Assembly: GCF_046523945.1 (NCBI RefSeq)
Contig: NZ_CP171363.1
Location: 2,418,001 to 2,482,000, forward strand
DNA length: 64,000 nt
Direction: 5' to 3'
Source: Faucicola mancuniensis
Lineage (GTDB): Bacteria; Pseudomonadota; Gammaproteobacteria; Pseudomonadales; Moraxellaceae
Shown: positions 52,398 through 61,558 of the stretch, one piece after another
How the letters are laid out: the number at the start of each line of letters is the position of its first letter
Numbering within the stretch: position 1 is the stretch's first letter
Notes under the pieces: generated by a model
What the model saw: only the letters and a program-made list of their open reading frames with translations
Databases searched by the model: none
Told to the model about the DNA's origin: nothing
Program-made: the position numbers and the translations under genes

Positions 52398-54062
52398 TTA
52401 TTGTTCGTTTTTATCAAGATAAATCGCAGGCAAACGTATGTCCGCATCTTGCATATAACGGTTAAATTCTAGCGGTGTGCCACAGCTTTGCATCAAATCG
52501 GCTAGGGCTTGGATATAGTCATTGGCGGATTTGGCTTGCTCAGTTTTGGCTTTTTCAAGGTTGGCTTCTGCTTGCATGACTTCCACCGCCGTGTTCACGC
52601 CTTCTTTAAAGCCCAACTGACGAAAACGCAACATTTCTTTTGCTAATTCAATATTGGTGTTTAAAGATAAATAATTGCGTTGGGCGTTTTTGACCGATTG
52701 CCAATTTTTTTCTACCAATAACATAATATTGTCGGTAATTTCAATTTGGCTAAATTCCGCTTGGTGCAGTTTGGCAAGGCTAGATTCTGTACTTGCCCCA
52801 CGGTCAAGACCGCCCCACAGTTTCCAATTTGCCGACACACCTGCAATCCAATTTGGGTCGTTGCCAATTTCCGAACGCCCAAATACCGTTACTGTCGGTT
52901 TAAAATTGGACTCGCTAAAAGCGTGCAAGGCTTTGGCTTGCTCGTATTTGGCAGATACTTTTTGAAACGCTGGGTGGTGCTGTTTGGCTTGCGCTTGAAA
53001 ATAGCTTAAATCAGGCAATGGCTTGCTTGATACAAACAACGGCGAAGTCGGCTTAATACGATACGGCGTTCGCATGGTGCGTTGCAACGCGGTCATGGCA
53101 AGGTCGGCATCGTTTAACGCCTTGCTGTTTTCATACTCAGCATTTGCCAAAGCGTTTTGGGCCTCTAGGCGTTCCACTTTGGAAATTAACCCCACGTCTA
53201 AGGCACGTTTGGCGGCGTGGTCGGTTTCTTGAATTGCTCCTAATGCCTGCGTTCGCAAATACGCTACCATAATGGCAAGTTGTGCTTGAAAATAACGTTT
53301 GGTGAGCGTGGTGTACTGCTCATCAAGCGACAAATCGGCATCGGCTCGGCTTTCGTCCGCACGCCCGTTTAACAGTTGCGTGAGCGACTTGGTTTTGCCA
53401 CCATTATACGCCGACCACAGCACAGTCACATTGGCACTGGTGTGATTTTTATCAACATTGACAGGATATGGGTTGGGTATTGGGTTGGTCAGCATACCGC
53501 CGATATTGGGTGGTAAGGGTATCGACAAATTACCCGTTTGGCTATTAATCATTGAGCCTAAGCCATCTTTTAACTTGCTAGTATCTAGCTCATCATCAAT
53601 ATGAATGTGAGACGCTGTCGCCCCTAGAAAAATCACAGGTTTATTTAAATTGGCAGTCGCTTCGGCTTGTTTTTCGTTACTGACAATATTGGCGTTATCA
53701 CTGGCGACTTTTGGCGAAATTTGGGTAAAATATTGTTGGGCTTGGTCAAGCGTTAAATAGCTTGGCACATCAACCTGCGTCATCGGTGGAAACGGCACGC
53801 CATTATTGATGGTAGTATCAAAAACTGGCTCACCAACAGGCAAAACGTGCTGTGTATCCGTAGGTTCTGCATTTTGGGGTTTATTTGGCGAAACGTCTGT
53901 GTTTGGCACAGTATCTGTATTGGGGACAGTGGGTATGTCCGTCTGTGCGATTGCACTGCTCGTCAATAACAACCCAAAGCATAACGCACCCAATGCGTGT
54001 TGACATGGTTTGGCAAAATAACATGACGGTTTTTTTGAAAAAAAAGTTTGAGAAAATTGCAT
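52398..54062 (-). CDS. TolC-family outer membrane efflux channel
   Basis: This precursor of about 554 residues starts at the ATG at 54062 and has a signal peptide (ALGALCFGLLLTSSAIA) after a basic start. The frame from 54152 adds a second hydrophobic stretch and looks like read-in. A Pro/Thr-rich linker (TVPNTDTVPNTDVSPNKPQN) precedes the channel domain, which has OEP repeats with helical coiled coils (SLAKLHQAEFSQIEITDNIM, then FKEGVNTAVEVMQAEANLEK). It is first in the efflux operon, followed by the adaptor and two permeases. The trimeric product would span the outer membrane and periplasm. Confidence 0.88.
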   Translation of the reverse strand: MQFSQTFFSKKPSCYFAKPCQHALGALCFGLLLTSSAIAQTDIPTVPNTDTVPNTDVSPNKPQNAEPTDTQHVLPVGEPVFDTTINNGVPFPPMTQVDVPSYLTLDQAQQYFTQISPKVASDNANIVSNEKQAEATANLNKPVIFLGATASHIHIDDELDTSKLKDGLGSMINSQTGNLSIPLPPNIGGMLTNPIPNPYPVNVDKNHTSANVTVLWSAYNGGKTKSLTQLLNGRADESRADADLSLDEQYTTLTKRYFQAQLAIMVAYLRTQALGAIQETDHAAKRALDVGLISKVERLEAQNALANAEYENSKALNDADLAMTALQRTMRTPYRIKPTSPLFVSSKPLPDLSYFQAQAKQHHPAFQKVSAKYEQAKALHAFSESNFKPTVTVFGRSEIGNDPNWIAGVSANWKLWGGLDRGASTESSLAKLHQAEFSQIEITDNIMLLVEKNWQSVKNAQRNYLSLNTNIELAKEMLRFRQLGFKEGVNTAVEVMQAEANLEKAKTEQAKSANDYIQALADLMQSCGTPLEFNRYMQDADIRLPAIYLDKNEQ

Positions 54063-54199
54063 AGCGATGAAACGTTTAGAATTTTTAAAATACGTTATTA
54101 TAACACCAAAAAAAAGTGTTGCCATGATAAAAAAAGTGACCGGCAAAGTCAATGCTTTTTGACTTTTATATCATTAACACCGTTATCAAAAATTTGATC

Positions 54200-54231
54200 A
54201 AAAAAAAGAGACATCGCTATCTCTTTTTTTT
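54200..54231. terminator. Terminator overlapping the 3' end of the RlpA-like gene
   Basis: AAAAAAAGAGA and TCTCTTTTTTT form an 11-bp perfect stem around an eight-base loop. The stop codon of the minus-strand RlpA-like frame lies in the loop. Confidence 0.75.
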
Positions 54232-54525
54232 GTGAAAAAGCGTACGCCCATATTTGCCAAAGCCCCCACGGTCAGTTACACGCACGATGACGCTTTTGCC
54301 GTTGGCTTGGTTGGTTATTTTAAGTTTACTGCCAAGTTTGTGAATATTGCTGGCGGCGGTCAAGCCATTTTGGTTAAAATTTTCGCCCGATGCAGTGCGT
54401 TTGCCGTGATGTTTGCCACCATGCCAAGAAGCGATATCCGCATGAACGGCGGTCGTGGCGATAAGGGTTGATAAGAATAAAGTTGATTTGGCAAATTTAT
54501 TTTGTAACCATGTTGCCAAAATCAT
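54217..54525 (-). CDS. RlpA-like septal ring/double-psi beta-barrel protein, C-terminally shortened
   Basis: The start at 54525 gives a signal peptide (FAKSTLFLSTLIATTAVHA). The short mature domain is of RlpA type: ASWHGGKHHGKRTASGENFN, then NGLTAASNIHKLGSKLKITN, VIVRVTDRGGFGKYGRTL. In the family GRTL is followed by a conserved DLS segment and about 20 more residues. Here it goes straight into FHKKKR and stops inside a terminator hairpin, so the C-terminal strand is probably lost. RlpA proteins bind or cleave denuded peptidoglycan at the septum. This one may be non-functional or a minimal variant. Confidence 0.65.
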   Translation of the reverse strand: MILATWLQNKFAKSTLFLSTLIATTAVHADIASWHGGKHHGKRTASGENFNQNGLTAASNIHKLGSKLKITNQANGKSVIVRVTDRGGFGKYGRTLFHKKKR

Positions 54526-54608
54526 AAGCAAATATCACTTGGCGTAATTTCATGTAAAACTAAACAGTTATCATTTAATATTAAGAAAAACCAATAAATT
54601 CAGCTTTT

Positions 54609-56138
54609 TTATTTTTTCCAAAAGATTGGCGTATACCGAATCATTTTTAGCGTTTCGGCACATTGTTTGGCATGGCTTGCCTGTCTGCCTGCAAACCACC
54701 CGACCGCAAATAACGCATTGCGGTCATATTCGGCACGTTCGGCATAATACTGCCGTCCGACCACATTGTCATTATAATCGCCCAGCACGTCTTGGGCGGG
54801 TTCTAAATATGCCAAAAATTTTTTGACGGCTTGTTTGTTTTTGCGATAGGTTGCTTGTTTTTTGTTTTGATAAAATAGCGGTGCGACAAACTCGGTCAAA
54901 TATCGCAAAGTTTTTAAATCTTTGCGGATTTGGTGTTGACTGTCGGTATCCAACTCGGCAAATTTTTCGCTGTTTTTACGTACTTTTTTAAACCATTTAT
55001 TTAACTTTTGTTTGGCAATTTGTTTTGCTTTTGCCTTATCCATTTTATCCGTCATTGGCAAATGGGTAAAATTTATCAAATCCAATAACAATAATTGAAA
55101 ATCGCTATCTTTGACCGCTTCCACAGGCAAAACCGCCACATCAAGCGACCAATGAATCGGCGCTGCGTTGTGCTGTTGTAGCATGGGCTGCGTTTTGGTC
55201 TGTAAAATCTGTTTATCCCGATATTCGCCAAGCTGTGCAAAGGTGCGTTTGAGTGTGGTTTGCCACGCGGGATTGATATGCGAATTGTCAAAAACTTTGA
55301 ACACCGTTCGCAAACGGCGAATACCAACACGTAGCTGATGGATATGCTCGGCATTTTGACTACCGTTGGCAATCGCTGTGGCATTTGGCAAAATCTGCGA
55401 CAAACAATGATGAACAATTTTTTGCAAAAATACCAATTCGCCAATATGTTTGTCAAATTGTAACGCTGTCAAATCGGCTTTTACAGGGTCAATATGTTGT
55501 TTTTTGGCTAATAACAAACTGCCACGATGGGCCTTGGTAACGGTGGAGAGATACAGTTTTTGCGATATGCACCACGATTTTGTGATGTCAATCAAATCGG
55601 CAACTTCACCCGTTATCAGCTCAAACTCAAGCTCATGAATGGGATAGCTGTCTTTGGGGGCTTTGCCAATGGCGACCTTGCCAATATCATACGCCACTTC
55701 AATTTGGCTATTATTTTTTTTGATAATCCGATAAATCCGCTCAATATCGGTAAAATATCGCACTTGCAAAGTTTGATTGAGTATATCAATCGGCATAATC
55801 TTCGTTAGCTGTGCGATGACGGTTAGGTTGGTGATATGGGCTAAGTCGGGTTTTAAAGTAGTTACGTCAATTTGTGTCGGTGTTTGACGAATTGGCAACA
55901 CAGTATTTAATTCAATACGTTTGGCAATGCCATCGCCATGCGTTTTTAGGGTTTGCACCCATTGCCCATTTTCATAGCGGATACGCAAAGCAATTCCCTG
56001 CTTTGCCAAAAGATTGTCCGCTGTGTCAAAATAATACGCCGACAGCCGTTGTTTTTTGGCGGTGGTGGTGTTGATTTGTTGTAAAGTGCTGGCTTGATAA
56101 TGGCTGGGAACGTTAAATTTAAGCTCTATTTCGTGCAT
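54609..56138 (-). CDS. CYTH and CHAD domain protein (inorganic triphosphatase-like)
   Basis: This 509-residue two-domain protein has an N-terminal CYTH domain that begins MHEIELKFNV, the ExExK signature of triphosphate tunnel enzymes. Tunnel residues follow in LRIRYENGQWVQTLKT and HELEFELITG. The C-terminal CHAD domain (about residues 210-500) is helical and rich in conserved His/Arg (HIHQLRVGIRRLRTVFKVF, then HQIRKDLKTLRYLTEF). This CYTH-CHAD order matches E. coli YgiF, a triphosphatase. CHAD domains bind polyphosphate. It is monocistronic and divergent from the unknown gene at 56295. Confidence 0.9.
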   Translation of the reverse strand: MHEIELKFNVPSHYQASTLQQINTTTAKKQRLSAYYFDTADNLLAKQGIALRIRYENGQWVQTLKTHGDGIAKRIELNTVLPIRQTPTQIDVTTLKPDLAHITNLTVIAQLTKIMPIDILNQTLQVRYFTDIERIYRIIKKNNSQIEVAYDIGKVAIGKAPKDSYPIHELEFELITGEVADLIDITKSWCISQKLYLSTVTKAHRGSLLLAKKQHIDPVKADLTALQFDKHIGELVFLQKIVHHCLSQILPNATAIANGSQNAEHIHQLRVGIRRLRTVFKVFDNSHINPAWQTTLKRTFAQLGEYRDKQILQTKTQPMLQQHNAAPIHWSLDVAVLPVEAVKDSDFQLLLLDLINFTHLPMTDKMDKAKAKQIAKQKLNKWFKKVRKNSEKFAELDTDSQHQIRKDLKTLRYLTEFVAPLFYQNKKQATYRKNKQAVKKFLAYLEPAQDVLGDYNDNVVGRQYYAERAEYDRNALFAVGWFAGRQASHAKQCAETLKMIRYTPIFWKK

Positions 56139-56294
56139 GGGAATTTCCTTTGCAATTTTTTAAATAATATTTATCATACCACAGTCAAATTTTTTTTGGT
56201 ATTAGCAATCGTTATCATGTTATCAATTTTCACTTTATTGCTTAGGCTAAATATGCTAACATGATAAAACTTATAAAAAAATAAGGACTTCGCC

Positions 56295-57011
56295 ATGTCG
56301 CACCGCTCTGCCCCATTTGTCGTCCCCAGTTTGTTTGGTGATGACGATCAGCCACTTGATGAAAAATCCACAAAAAAACAAACAAAAGTTTTATTATCAA
56401 CTTTGCTCGCCGATATTGCTCAATTTCGCGATGATTATTTTCCACCGCCGATTTTGGAACAAATCCAAGATATGCCGATTTATGCAGGCAATATGGACGA
56501 AGTCAAACACTATGAACAGCAGTGGCAAGGCTTGATTGAGCGTGCCAAAGGCTTTTATCCGTCTGCCTACTTGCCACCTGATTTTTTGCCATTGCCAGCA
56601 AGTCTTGAAATTCCGCAGTTTATTTATCATGTACAAAAATTGCATTTGACACGCACAAAGGCAAAAGAGTCAAAAAGTTTTGGCTCAGTCGGTGCGTTGA
56701 TTGCCAAATGTGGCGAGTATCAGATGCATGAAGTGCTGGCGATGGAGCAGGCATTAGCAAAAAATCCCAATGCCAAATTGGTCGCTCATCGTGAATTTAT
56801 TGATTTGCGTGCGTATGTTTTTTGCCGTGATGCTAAAGGCGGAATGTTAGAGCCACAGCGAGTTCGCTTTTATCGGACGGGGTTGATTGTGCATAAGTTG
56901 CCAAATTTTAAGTTGGTGGACAGTCGGCAAACGCCCCGTAAAAAACGCAATGATGCGTATAACAATCCGATTGCGAATAATGATGTGTGGAAAATTTTTG
57001 TAAAATATTAA
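56295..57011 (+). CDS. Unknown conserved-looking cytosolic protein
   Basis: This 238-residue soluble protein has no signal peptide or membrane helices and contains SLFGDDDQPLDEKSTKKQTK near the start, FYPSAYLPPDFLPLPASLEI in the middle and PQRVRFYRTGLIVHKLPNFK near the end. The basic C-terminus (SRQTPRKKRNDAY) could contact nucleic acid. I do not recognise the family. AAGGAC lies nine bases before the ATG, and the gene ends ten bases before the Kef-type antiporter with which it is probably co-transcribed. Confidence 0.65.
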   Translation: MSHRSAPFVVPSLFGDDDQPLDEKSTKKQTKVLLSTLLADIAQFRDDYFPPPILEQIQDMPIYAGNMDEVKHYEQQWQGLIERAKGFYPSAYLPPDFLPLPASLEIPQFIYHVQKLHLTRTKAKESKSFGSVGALIAKCGEYQMHEVLAMEQALAKNPNAKLVAHREFIDLRAYVFCRDAKGGMLEPQRVRFYRTGLIVHKLPNFKLVDSRQTPRKKRNDAYNNPIANNDVWKIFVKY

Positions 57012-57021
57012 AGGACACACC

Positions 57022-58839
57022 ATGCTAACCTTGGTCGCCAACATGACAAACAGTTTATTGGTTGAAGTTACCATTTTTCTTGGCACGGCAATTGTAATTA
57101 TTCCGCTTGCCAAACGCTTTGGCATTGCCACCGTTTTAGGTTATCTTTTTACAGGTTTATTGCTAGGCCCTAGTTTTTTAAAAATCACGCAAAATCCTGC
57201 CGATTTGTTGCATTTTTCTGAATTTGGCGTGGTGCTGTTGCTGTTTATCATTGGGCTTGAGCTACAACCATCACGACTTTGGACGCTTAGACACGCCATT
57301 TTTGTGCTGGGTGGTTTGCAAGTGCTGGTAACTGGCGTGGTGCTAATGCTTATCACGCATTTTTTGTTTGGCATTCGTCTATCTAGCGGTTTTGTCGTTG
57401 GTTTTGGTTTGGCATTGTCGTCCACCGCTTTTGTGTTGCAACTTTTGACCGAAAAACAACAACTCACCGCCACGCACGGACAAAAAGCCTTTACCATTTT
57501 GCTGTTTCAAGACATTGCCGTCATTCCCTTGCTTGCGATTTTGCCGTTTTTGTCAGGCGTGCAAAATCAACATTATGACTGGATTTATTTTGCCAAAGTG
57601 CTGGCGATTTTTTTAGGATTGATTGTTGCCAGTCGTCATGTGGTGCGTCCGTTTTTTAAATTTGTGGCATCAAGCGGAGCAACCGAACTGCTCACGGCAG
57701 TGGCGTTATTTATCGTGCTTGGCGTATCCATTTTGATGGAATATGTCGGCTTGTCTATGGCATTGGGGGCGTTTTTGACAGGCGTTTTGCTTGCTGACAG
57801 TGAATATCGCCATGAGTTAGAAGCGAGCATTGAGCCGTTTAAAGGCTTGCTGTTGGGCTTGTTTTTTATGTCGGTGGGCATGATGACCGATGTTAAGCTC
57901 ATTTTGGCAAAACCTGCCATCATCATTGGCGGTGCGTTGGCGTTGATGGTAGTCAAATTTTTCATTTTAACGCTCATTGCCAAAGCCCTAAACCACCGCA
58001 CACCAACAAGCATTCGACTTGGGACGACTTTGGCTCAAGGCGGTGAGTTTGCCTTTGTGCTGTTTAGCGTGGCTCAAAACCAAAATCTGTTAAGCAGTAC
58101 CGAGCATAATGTGCTAAATTTGATTGTTACCACGTCTATGGCATTGACCCCTTTGGCGTTTTTGTTGCTTGAAAAAATCGGTGAACCAATGTTTTCCAAA
58201 GCCACGCCAAAACGAGAATATGACAACATTCCAAATCACGCCCACCCTGTGATTTTGGCAGGTTTTGGGCGTATGGGGCAAATCATTGGACGAGTGCTAA
58301 GAATGCACAACATTGAATTTACCGCCATTGACAAATCGGCAAACCAAGTGGACTTTGTGCGAAAATTTGGTAATCAAGTGTATTATGGCGACCCCAAAAA
58401 CCCCGAAGTATTGCGAGCGTCAGGCATTGCCAATGCCAAATTGTTTGTTTTGACCATTGGTAATATTGAGCATTCCATTTTGGTGGCGGATTACGTCAAA
58501 CGCAATTATCCTGATTTGCCAATTTTGGCACGAGCAACCAACCGTGAGCATTATCACCGTCTGCGAGATGTGGGTGTGCGTTATATTTGGCGAGAAACCT
58601 ATTTGTCCGCCCTTGATATGTCCAGAGAGTCTTTACAAAAATTGGGGTTTAGCGATGACGTTGCCAAAAAAAGCGTGGAGATGTTTAGGACTTATGACGA
58701 TGAACTCATTGAACGCCAGCACGCCATTTATCAAGACGAACTGCAAATGATTGCCTCGGCAAAATCGGCAGTGGCGGAGCTTGAAAGTCTGTTTGACAGT
58801 GATATGAATGAATCATGCAAAGAAAAACTAAACCCATAA
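57022..58839 (+). CDS. Monovalent cation:proton antiporter, KefB/KefC-type with RCK domain
   Basis: This 605-residue CPA2-family protein has about 12 membrane helices (LVEVTIFLGTAIVIIPLA, FGVVLLLFIIGLELQPSRL) with the ion-binding LFQDIAVIPLLAIL. A C-terminal TrkA-N/RCK domain follows with a Rossmann motif (VILAGFGRMGQIIGRVLRMH) and an acidic Asp at the end of beta-2 (FTAIDKS). It probably exchanges K+ or Na+ for H+ and is gated by a nucleotide or glutathione adduct. The ATG at 57022 has AAAGGAC ahead. Gene context does not separate KefB from KefC. Confidence 0.88.
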   Translation: MLTLVANMTNSLLVEVTIFLGTAIVIIPLAKRFGIATVLGYLFTGLLLGPSFLKITQNPADLLHFSEFGVVLLLFIIGLELQPSRLWTLRHAIFVLGGLQVLVTGVVLMLITHFLFGIRLSSGFVVGFGLALSSTAFVLQLLTEKQQLTATHGQKAFTILLFQDIAVIPLLAILPFLSGVQNQHYDWIYFAKVLAIFLGLIVASRHVVRPFFKFVASSGATELLTAVALFIVLGVSILMEYVGLSMALGAFLTGVLLADSEYRHELEASIEPFKGLLLGLFFMSVGMMTDVKLILAKPAIIIGGALALMVVKFFILTLIAKALNHRTPTSIRLGTTLAQGGEFAFVLFSVAQNQNLLSSTEHNVLNLIVTTSMALTPLAFLLLEKIGEPMFSKATPKREYDNIPNHAHPVILAGFGRMGQIIGRVLRMHNIEFTAIDKSANQVDFVRKFGNQVYYGDPKNPEVLRASGIANAKLFVLTIGNIEHSILVADYVKRNYPDLPILARATNREHYHRLRDVGVRYIWRETYLSALDMSRESLQKLGFSDDVAKKSVEMFRTYDDELIERQHAIYQDELQMIASAKSAVAELESLFDSDMNESCKEKLNP

Positions 58840-58840
58840 A

Positions 58841-58871
58841 AATATTGTGAAACTAGGAAATATTGTGAAAC
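58841..58871 (+). repeat. 18-bp tandem duplication around the acyltransferase start codon
   Basis: AATATTGTGAAAC occurs at 58841-58853 and 58859-58871, separated by TAGGA, so the GTG start and its context are duplicated in frame. Confidence 0.6.
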
Positions 58872-59968
58872 AACCCCAACAATTTGACCCAAAAAATTCC
58901 TTTGGCAAAAGTTTTAATGACAATCTAAAAACCATACAATCCACACAAAAACCGTTGTCAATTCCCAAAAATATGCCAATGGTAAGTCAAATTCACAAAA
59001 CACGCCAGTCTAGCCAAACCACCAAAAAACCTTTTCAATGGCAATTTTTATTACCAAAATATTGGGGCATTTGGCTGATATTTTTGGTGTTTTTGCCACT
59101 CATTTATTTGCCTTTAAAATATCAATTTAAAATCGGTAAAAATTTGGGGAAATTGATTTTTAAAACAGTAAAACGCCGTCAAAATGACACACTTGTCAAT
59201 TTAAAACTCGCCTTTCCCCAAAAAACTGACGAAGAACGCTACCAAATGGCAGAACAAGTGTTTATCAATGCAGGCGTGGGTTTGTTTGAAAGTCTGTGTG
59301 CGTGGTTTCGCCCAGATATTTTTACCAGACAAGTTACTGTATCGGGTTTGCAACACGTTATCAACGCCCAAAACCTCAACCAATCCGTGATGTTATTGGG
59401 GGCACATTATACCATGTTGGACTTGGGCGGTCGCTTGGCAAGTATGTTTATTCCTGTGGATATCGTTTATCGTCCGCAAAATAATGCATTGCTTGAGTGG
59501 TTTATTTATAATGCTCGCACTCGTATTTTTAATGAACAAATTGCTCATCAAGATATGCGAAAATTAACCAAAAATATCAAAAATAAACACATCATTTGGT
59601 ACACGCCAGACCAAGATTTTGGCTTAAAACAAGGCGTGATGGCGGATTTTTTTGGCGTGTCGGCTGCTACTTTAACCGCTCAACGCCGATTGATAAGGTT
59701 GGCGGATAAACAAAATCCATCGGCAGTAATTGCCATTCATTTTTATCGTGAAACGCCTGTGGATATGCCAAACGGTCGCCGTCCGCATTATCATATTCAG
59801 TTTACACCTATGCTTGATAACTACCCAAGTGACGATGAAATTGCTGATGCCAATCGTGTTAATGCCTTGTTAGAACGTCTAATTCGCACTGACCCAACGC
59901 AATATATGTGGTTTCACAGACGCTTTAAAACCCAGCCGACTGGGATTAATTATTATCAATCTTCCTAA
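58865..59968 (+). CDS. Lipid A biosynthesis acyltransferase (LpxL/HtrB-type)
   Basis: This 367-residue inner-membrane enzyme adds a secondary acyl chain to lipid A. A basic N-terminus precedes one membrane helix (YWGIWLIFLVFLPLIYLPLK). The catalytic HX4D motif is GAHYTMLDLGGR, with VDIVYRPQNNALLEWF and WYTPDQDFGLKQGVMADFFG as further family motifs. The C-terminus has YMWFHRRFKT. The second GTG at 58865 has AGGAA six bases upstream and is preferred over the GTG at 58847. A 50-residue Gln/Lys-rich N-terminal extension is unusual. It starts 25 bases after the antiporter gene. Confidence 0.88.
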   Translation: MKQPQQFDPKNSFGKSFNDNLKTIQSTQKPLSIPKNMPMVSQIHKTRQSSQTTKKPFQWQFLLPKYWGIWLIFLVFLPLIYLPLKYQFKIGKNLGKLIFKTVKRRQNDTLVNLKLAFPQKTDEERYQMAEQVFINAGVGLFESLCAWFRPDIFTRQVTVSGLQHVINAQNLNQSVMLLGAHYTMLDLGGRLASMFIPVDIVYRPQNNALLEWFIYNARTRIFNEQIAHQDMRKLTKNIKNKHIIWYTPDQDFGLKQGVMADFFGVSAATLTAQRRLIRLADKQNPSAVIAIHFYRETPVDMPNGRRPHYHIQFTPMLDNYPSDDEIADANRVNALLERLIRTDPTQYMWFHRRFKTQPTGINYYQSS

Positions 59969-60020
59969 AAATTTGATATAATATTAAAATTTTTAATCAA
60001 TACAAATAATGAGAATTTTT

Positions 60021-61079
60021 ATGACAGAAGCAACCAAAAAACGCATTTTAACAGGCATTACCACATCAGGTATTCCACATCTTGGCAACTATGTGGGTGC
60101 AATTCGCCCTGCCATTCAATCGGTACAAAATAACGATGATGACGCATTTTTCTTTTTGGCGGATTTGCACGCCTTGATTAAATGCCAAGACGCAGATGCC
60201 GTCCACGCCAGCACCAAAGCGATTACCGCAACTTGGCTTGCTTGCGGACTTGACCCAGAGCGAGTAACTTTTTATCGCCAATCGGACGTGGTGGAAATTC
60301 CAGAGCTTGCGTGGGTGCTTAACTGCAACTGTGCCAAAGGCTTGATGAACCGAGCACATGCCTACAAAGCCCAAGTAGATATTAACACGGCAACGCCTGA
60401 CACCGACCCAGATTTTGGCATTTCAATGGGCTTATTTAGCTATCCTGTGCTAATGGCGGCGGATATTTTGATGTTTAACGCTACCCACGTCCCTGTTGGC
60501 AAGGACCAAATTCAACACATTGAAATGGCTCGTGATATTGCAGGTACGTTTAATTTTAAATATAGCAAAGAAAATCCGATGTTTGTATTGCCAGAAGCGA
60601 TGGTTGACGAAGATACGCCACTTTTGACAGGGCTTGACGGTCGCAAAATGTCAAAAAGTTATGGCAATACTATTCCGTTATTTGGTGATGACCCACAAGT
60701 GGACGGCGAAAAGGCGTTGAAAAAGGCGATTGCTCGTATCGTTACCAATTCGCAATTGCCAGAAGAACCAAAAAATCCAGACGAAAGCACGATTTTTGAG
60801 ATTTATAAAGCGTTTGCCACACCTGCCGAACTTGAACAAATGCGTCAGCGTTTTGCGACAGGCATTGGTTGGGGTGAAGCGAAAGATATTTTATTTGATA
60901 AAATCAATGGCGAAATCGCACCGTTTCGTGAGCGTTACAATCACTTGATGGCAAATCCAAAAGAGATGGAAGAGATTTTGCAAATGGGGGCGGAAAAAGC
61001 TCGCAGAGAAAGCCGAAAACGCATGGAAAAAGTGCGTAAAGCTGTGGGGATTAAACCATTGGCGAAGTTGAAAAAATAA
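60021..61079 (+). CDS. trpS: Tryptophanyl-tRNA synthetase
   Basis: This class I aminoacyl-tRNA synthetase has 352 residues. The HIGH equivalent is PHLGNYVGAI and the KMSKS loop is GRKMSKSYGN. FFLADLHALI and LMAADILMFNATHVPVGKDQ complete the TrpS pattern. The ATG at 60021 (MTEATKKRIL) has GAGA upstream, and an ATG four codons earlier (60009) is possible. The C-terminal tail is basic (RRESRKRMEKVRKAVGIKPL). It is preceded by the acyltransferase gene with a 52-base gap. Confidence 0.94.
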   Translation: MTEATKKRILTGITTSGIPHLGNYVGAIRPAIQSVQNNDDDAFFFLADLHALIKCQDADAVHASTKAITATWLACGLDPERVTFYRQSDVVEIPELAWVLNCNCAKGLMNRAHAYKAQVDINTATPDTDPDFGISMGLFSYPVLMAADILMFNATHVPVGKDQIQHIEMARDIAGTFNFKYSKENPMFVLPEAMVDEDTPLLTGLDGRKMSKSYGNTIPLFGDDPQVDGEKALKKAIARIVTNSQLPEEPKNPDESTIFEIYKAFATPAELEQMRQRFATGIGWGEAKDILFDKINGEIAPFRERYNHLMANPKEMEEILQMGAEKARRESRKRMEKVRKAVGIKPLAKLKK

Positions 61080-61096
61080 TTTTAGAGAATAAAACA

Positions 61097-61159
61097 ATGC
61101 CAATTATCAGCTATGAGCAACCAATTTCGCATTATTTCAGTCGTTTAGCTAGAGCGTGA
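61097..61159 (+). pseudogene. Short ORF, possible toxin remnant
   Basis: A 20-codon frame (MPIISYEQPISHYFSRLARA) lies between trpS and the antitoxin-like gene. It is too short to classify. Its place just upstream of an antitoxin-like gene suggests a truncated partner, but this is inference only. Confidence 0.25.
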
Positions 61160-61221
61160 AACCACCGCAAGAATTATTACTGCATTTAAACCAAGCATTC
61201 AACAACAAAGGAGATATGATA

Positions 61222-61446
61222 ATGCAAGACGTACAAGACGTTATTAACCATTATGAAGACTTTGATTTTGGCAATGCCAAAGAAGTTGAGCCAAATTTTA
61301 TCAAAGAATTACGCAAACGTAAGGCGGATTTTTTGGAAAGTCAAAAAATTTTAGGACTTGATGAAGAAGTCTTAACTTGGCTAAGCCAACAAGATAATAA
61401 CACCAAACAGGCAGTTAATGGCTTTATTAAAAGCCTTATCCAATAG
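61222..61446 (+). CDS. Small antitoxin-like protein
   Basis: This 74-residue protein starts at the ATG at 61222, where AAGGAGATATGATA gives a strong ribosome-binding site. The longer frame from 61156 lacks one. The N-terminal half is acidic and helical (VQDVINHYEDFDFGNAKEVE). The C-terminal half (LDEEVLTWLSQQDNNTKQAV, then NGFIKSLIQ) resembles the ribbon-helix-helix end of BrnA/CopG-type antitoxins. No toxin gene is adjacent. Family assignment is tentative. Confidence 0.5.
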   Translation: MQDVQDVINHYEDFDFGNAKEVEPNFIKELRKRKADFLESQKILGLDEEVLTWLSQQDNNTKQAVNGFIKSLIQ

Positions 61447-61558
61447 CAAAAAAACAAATTATATATCTTTGTCAAGCAAATTATTGTATAATGGCAAACA
61501 CAGTGTACCGACAGACGGAAAAACACTGCCTATACATTGCAAACAGAGGAGTTCTGCT

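Noticed and set aside
53023..54003. Small plus-strand frames inside the TolC-type gene
   Set aside because: They are antisense to a protein with a signal peptide and recognised channel repeats.
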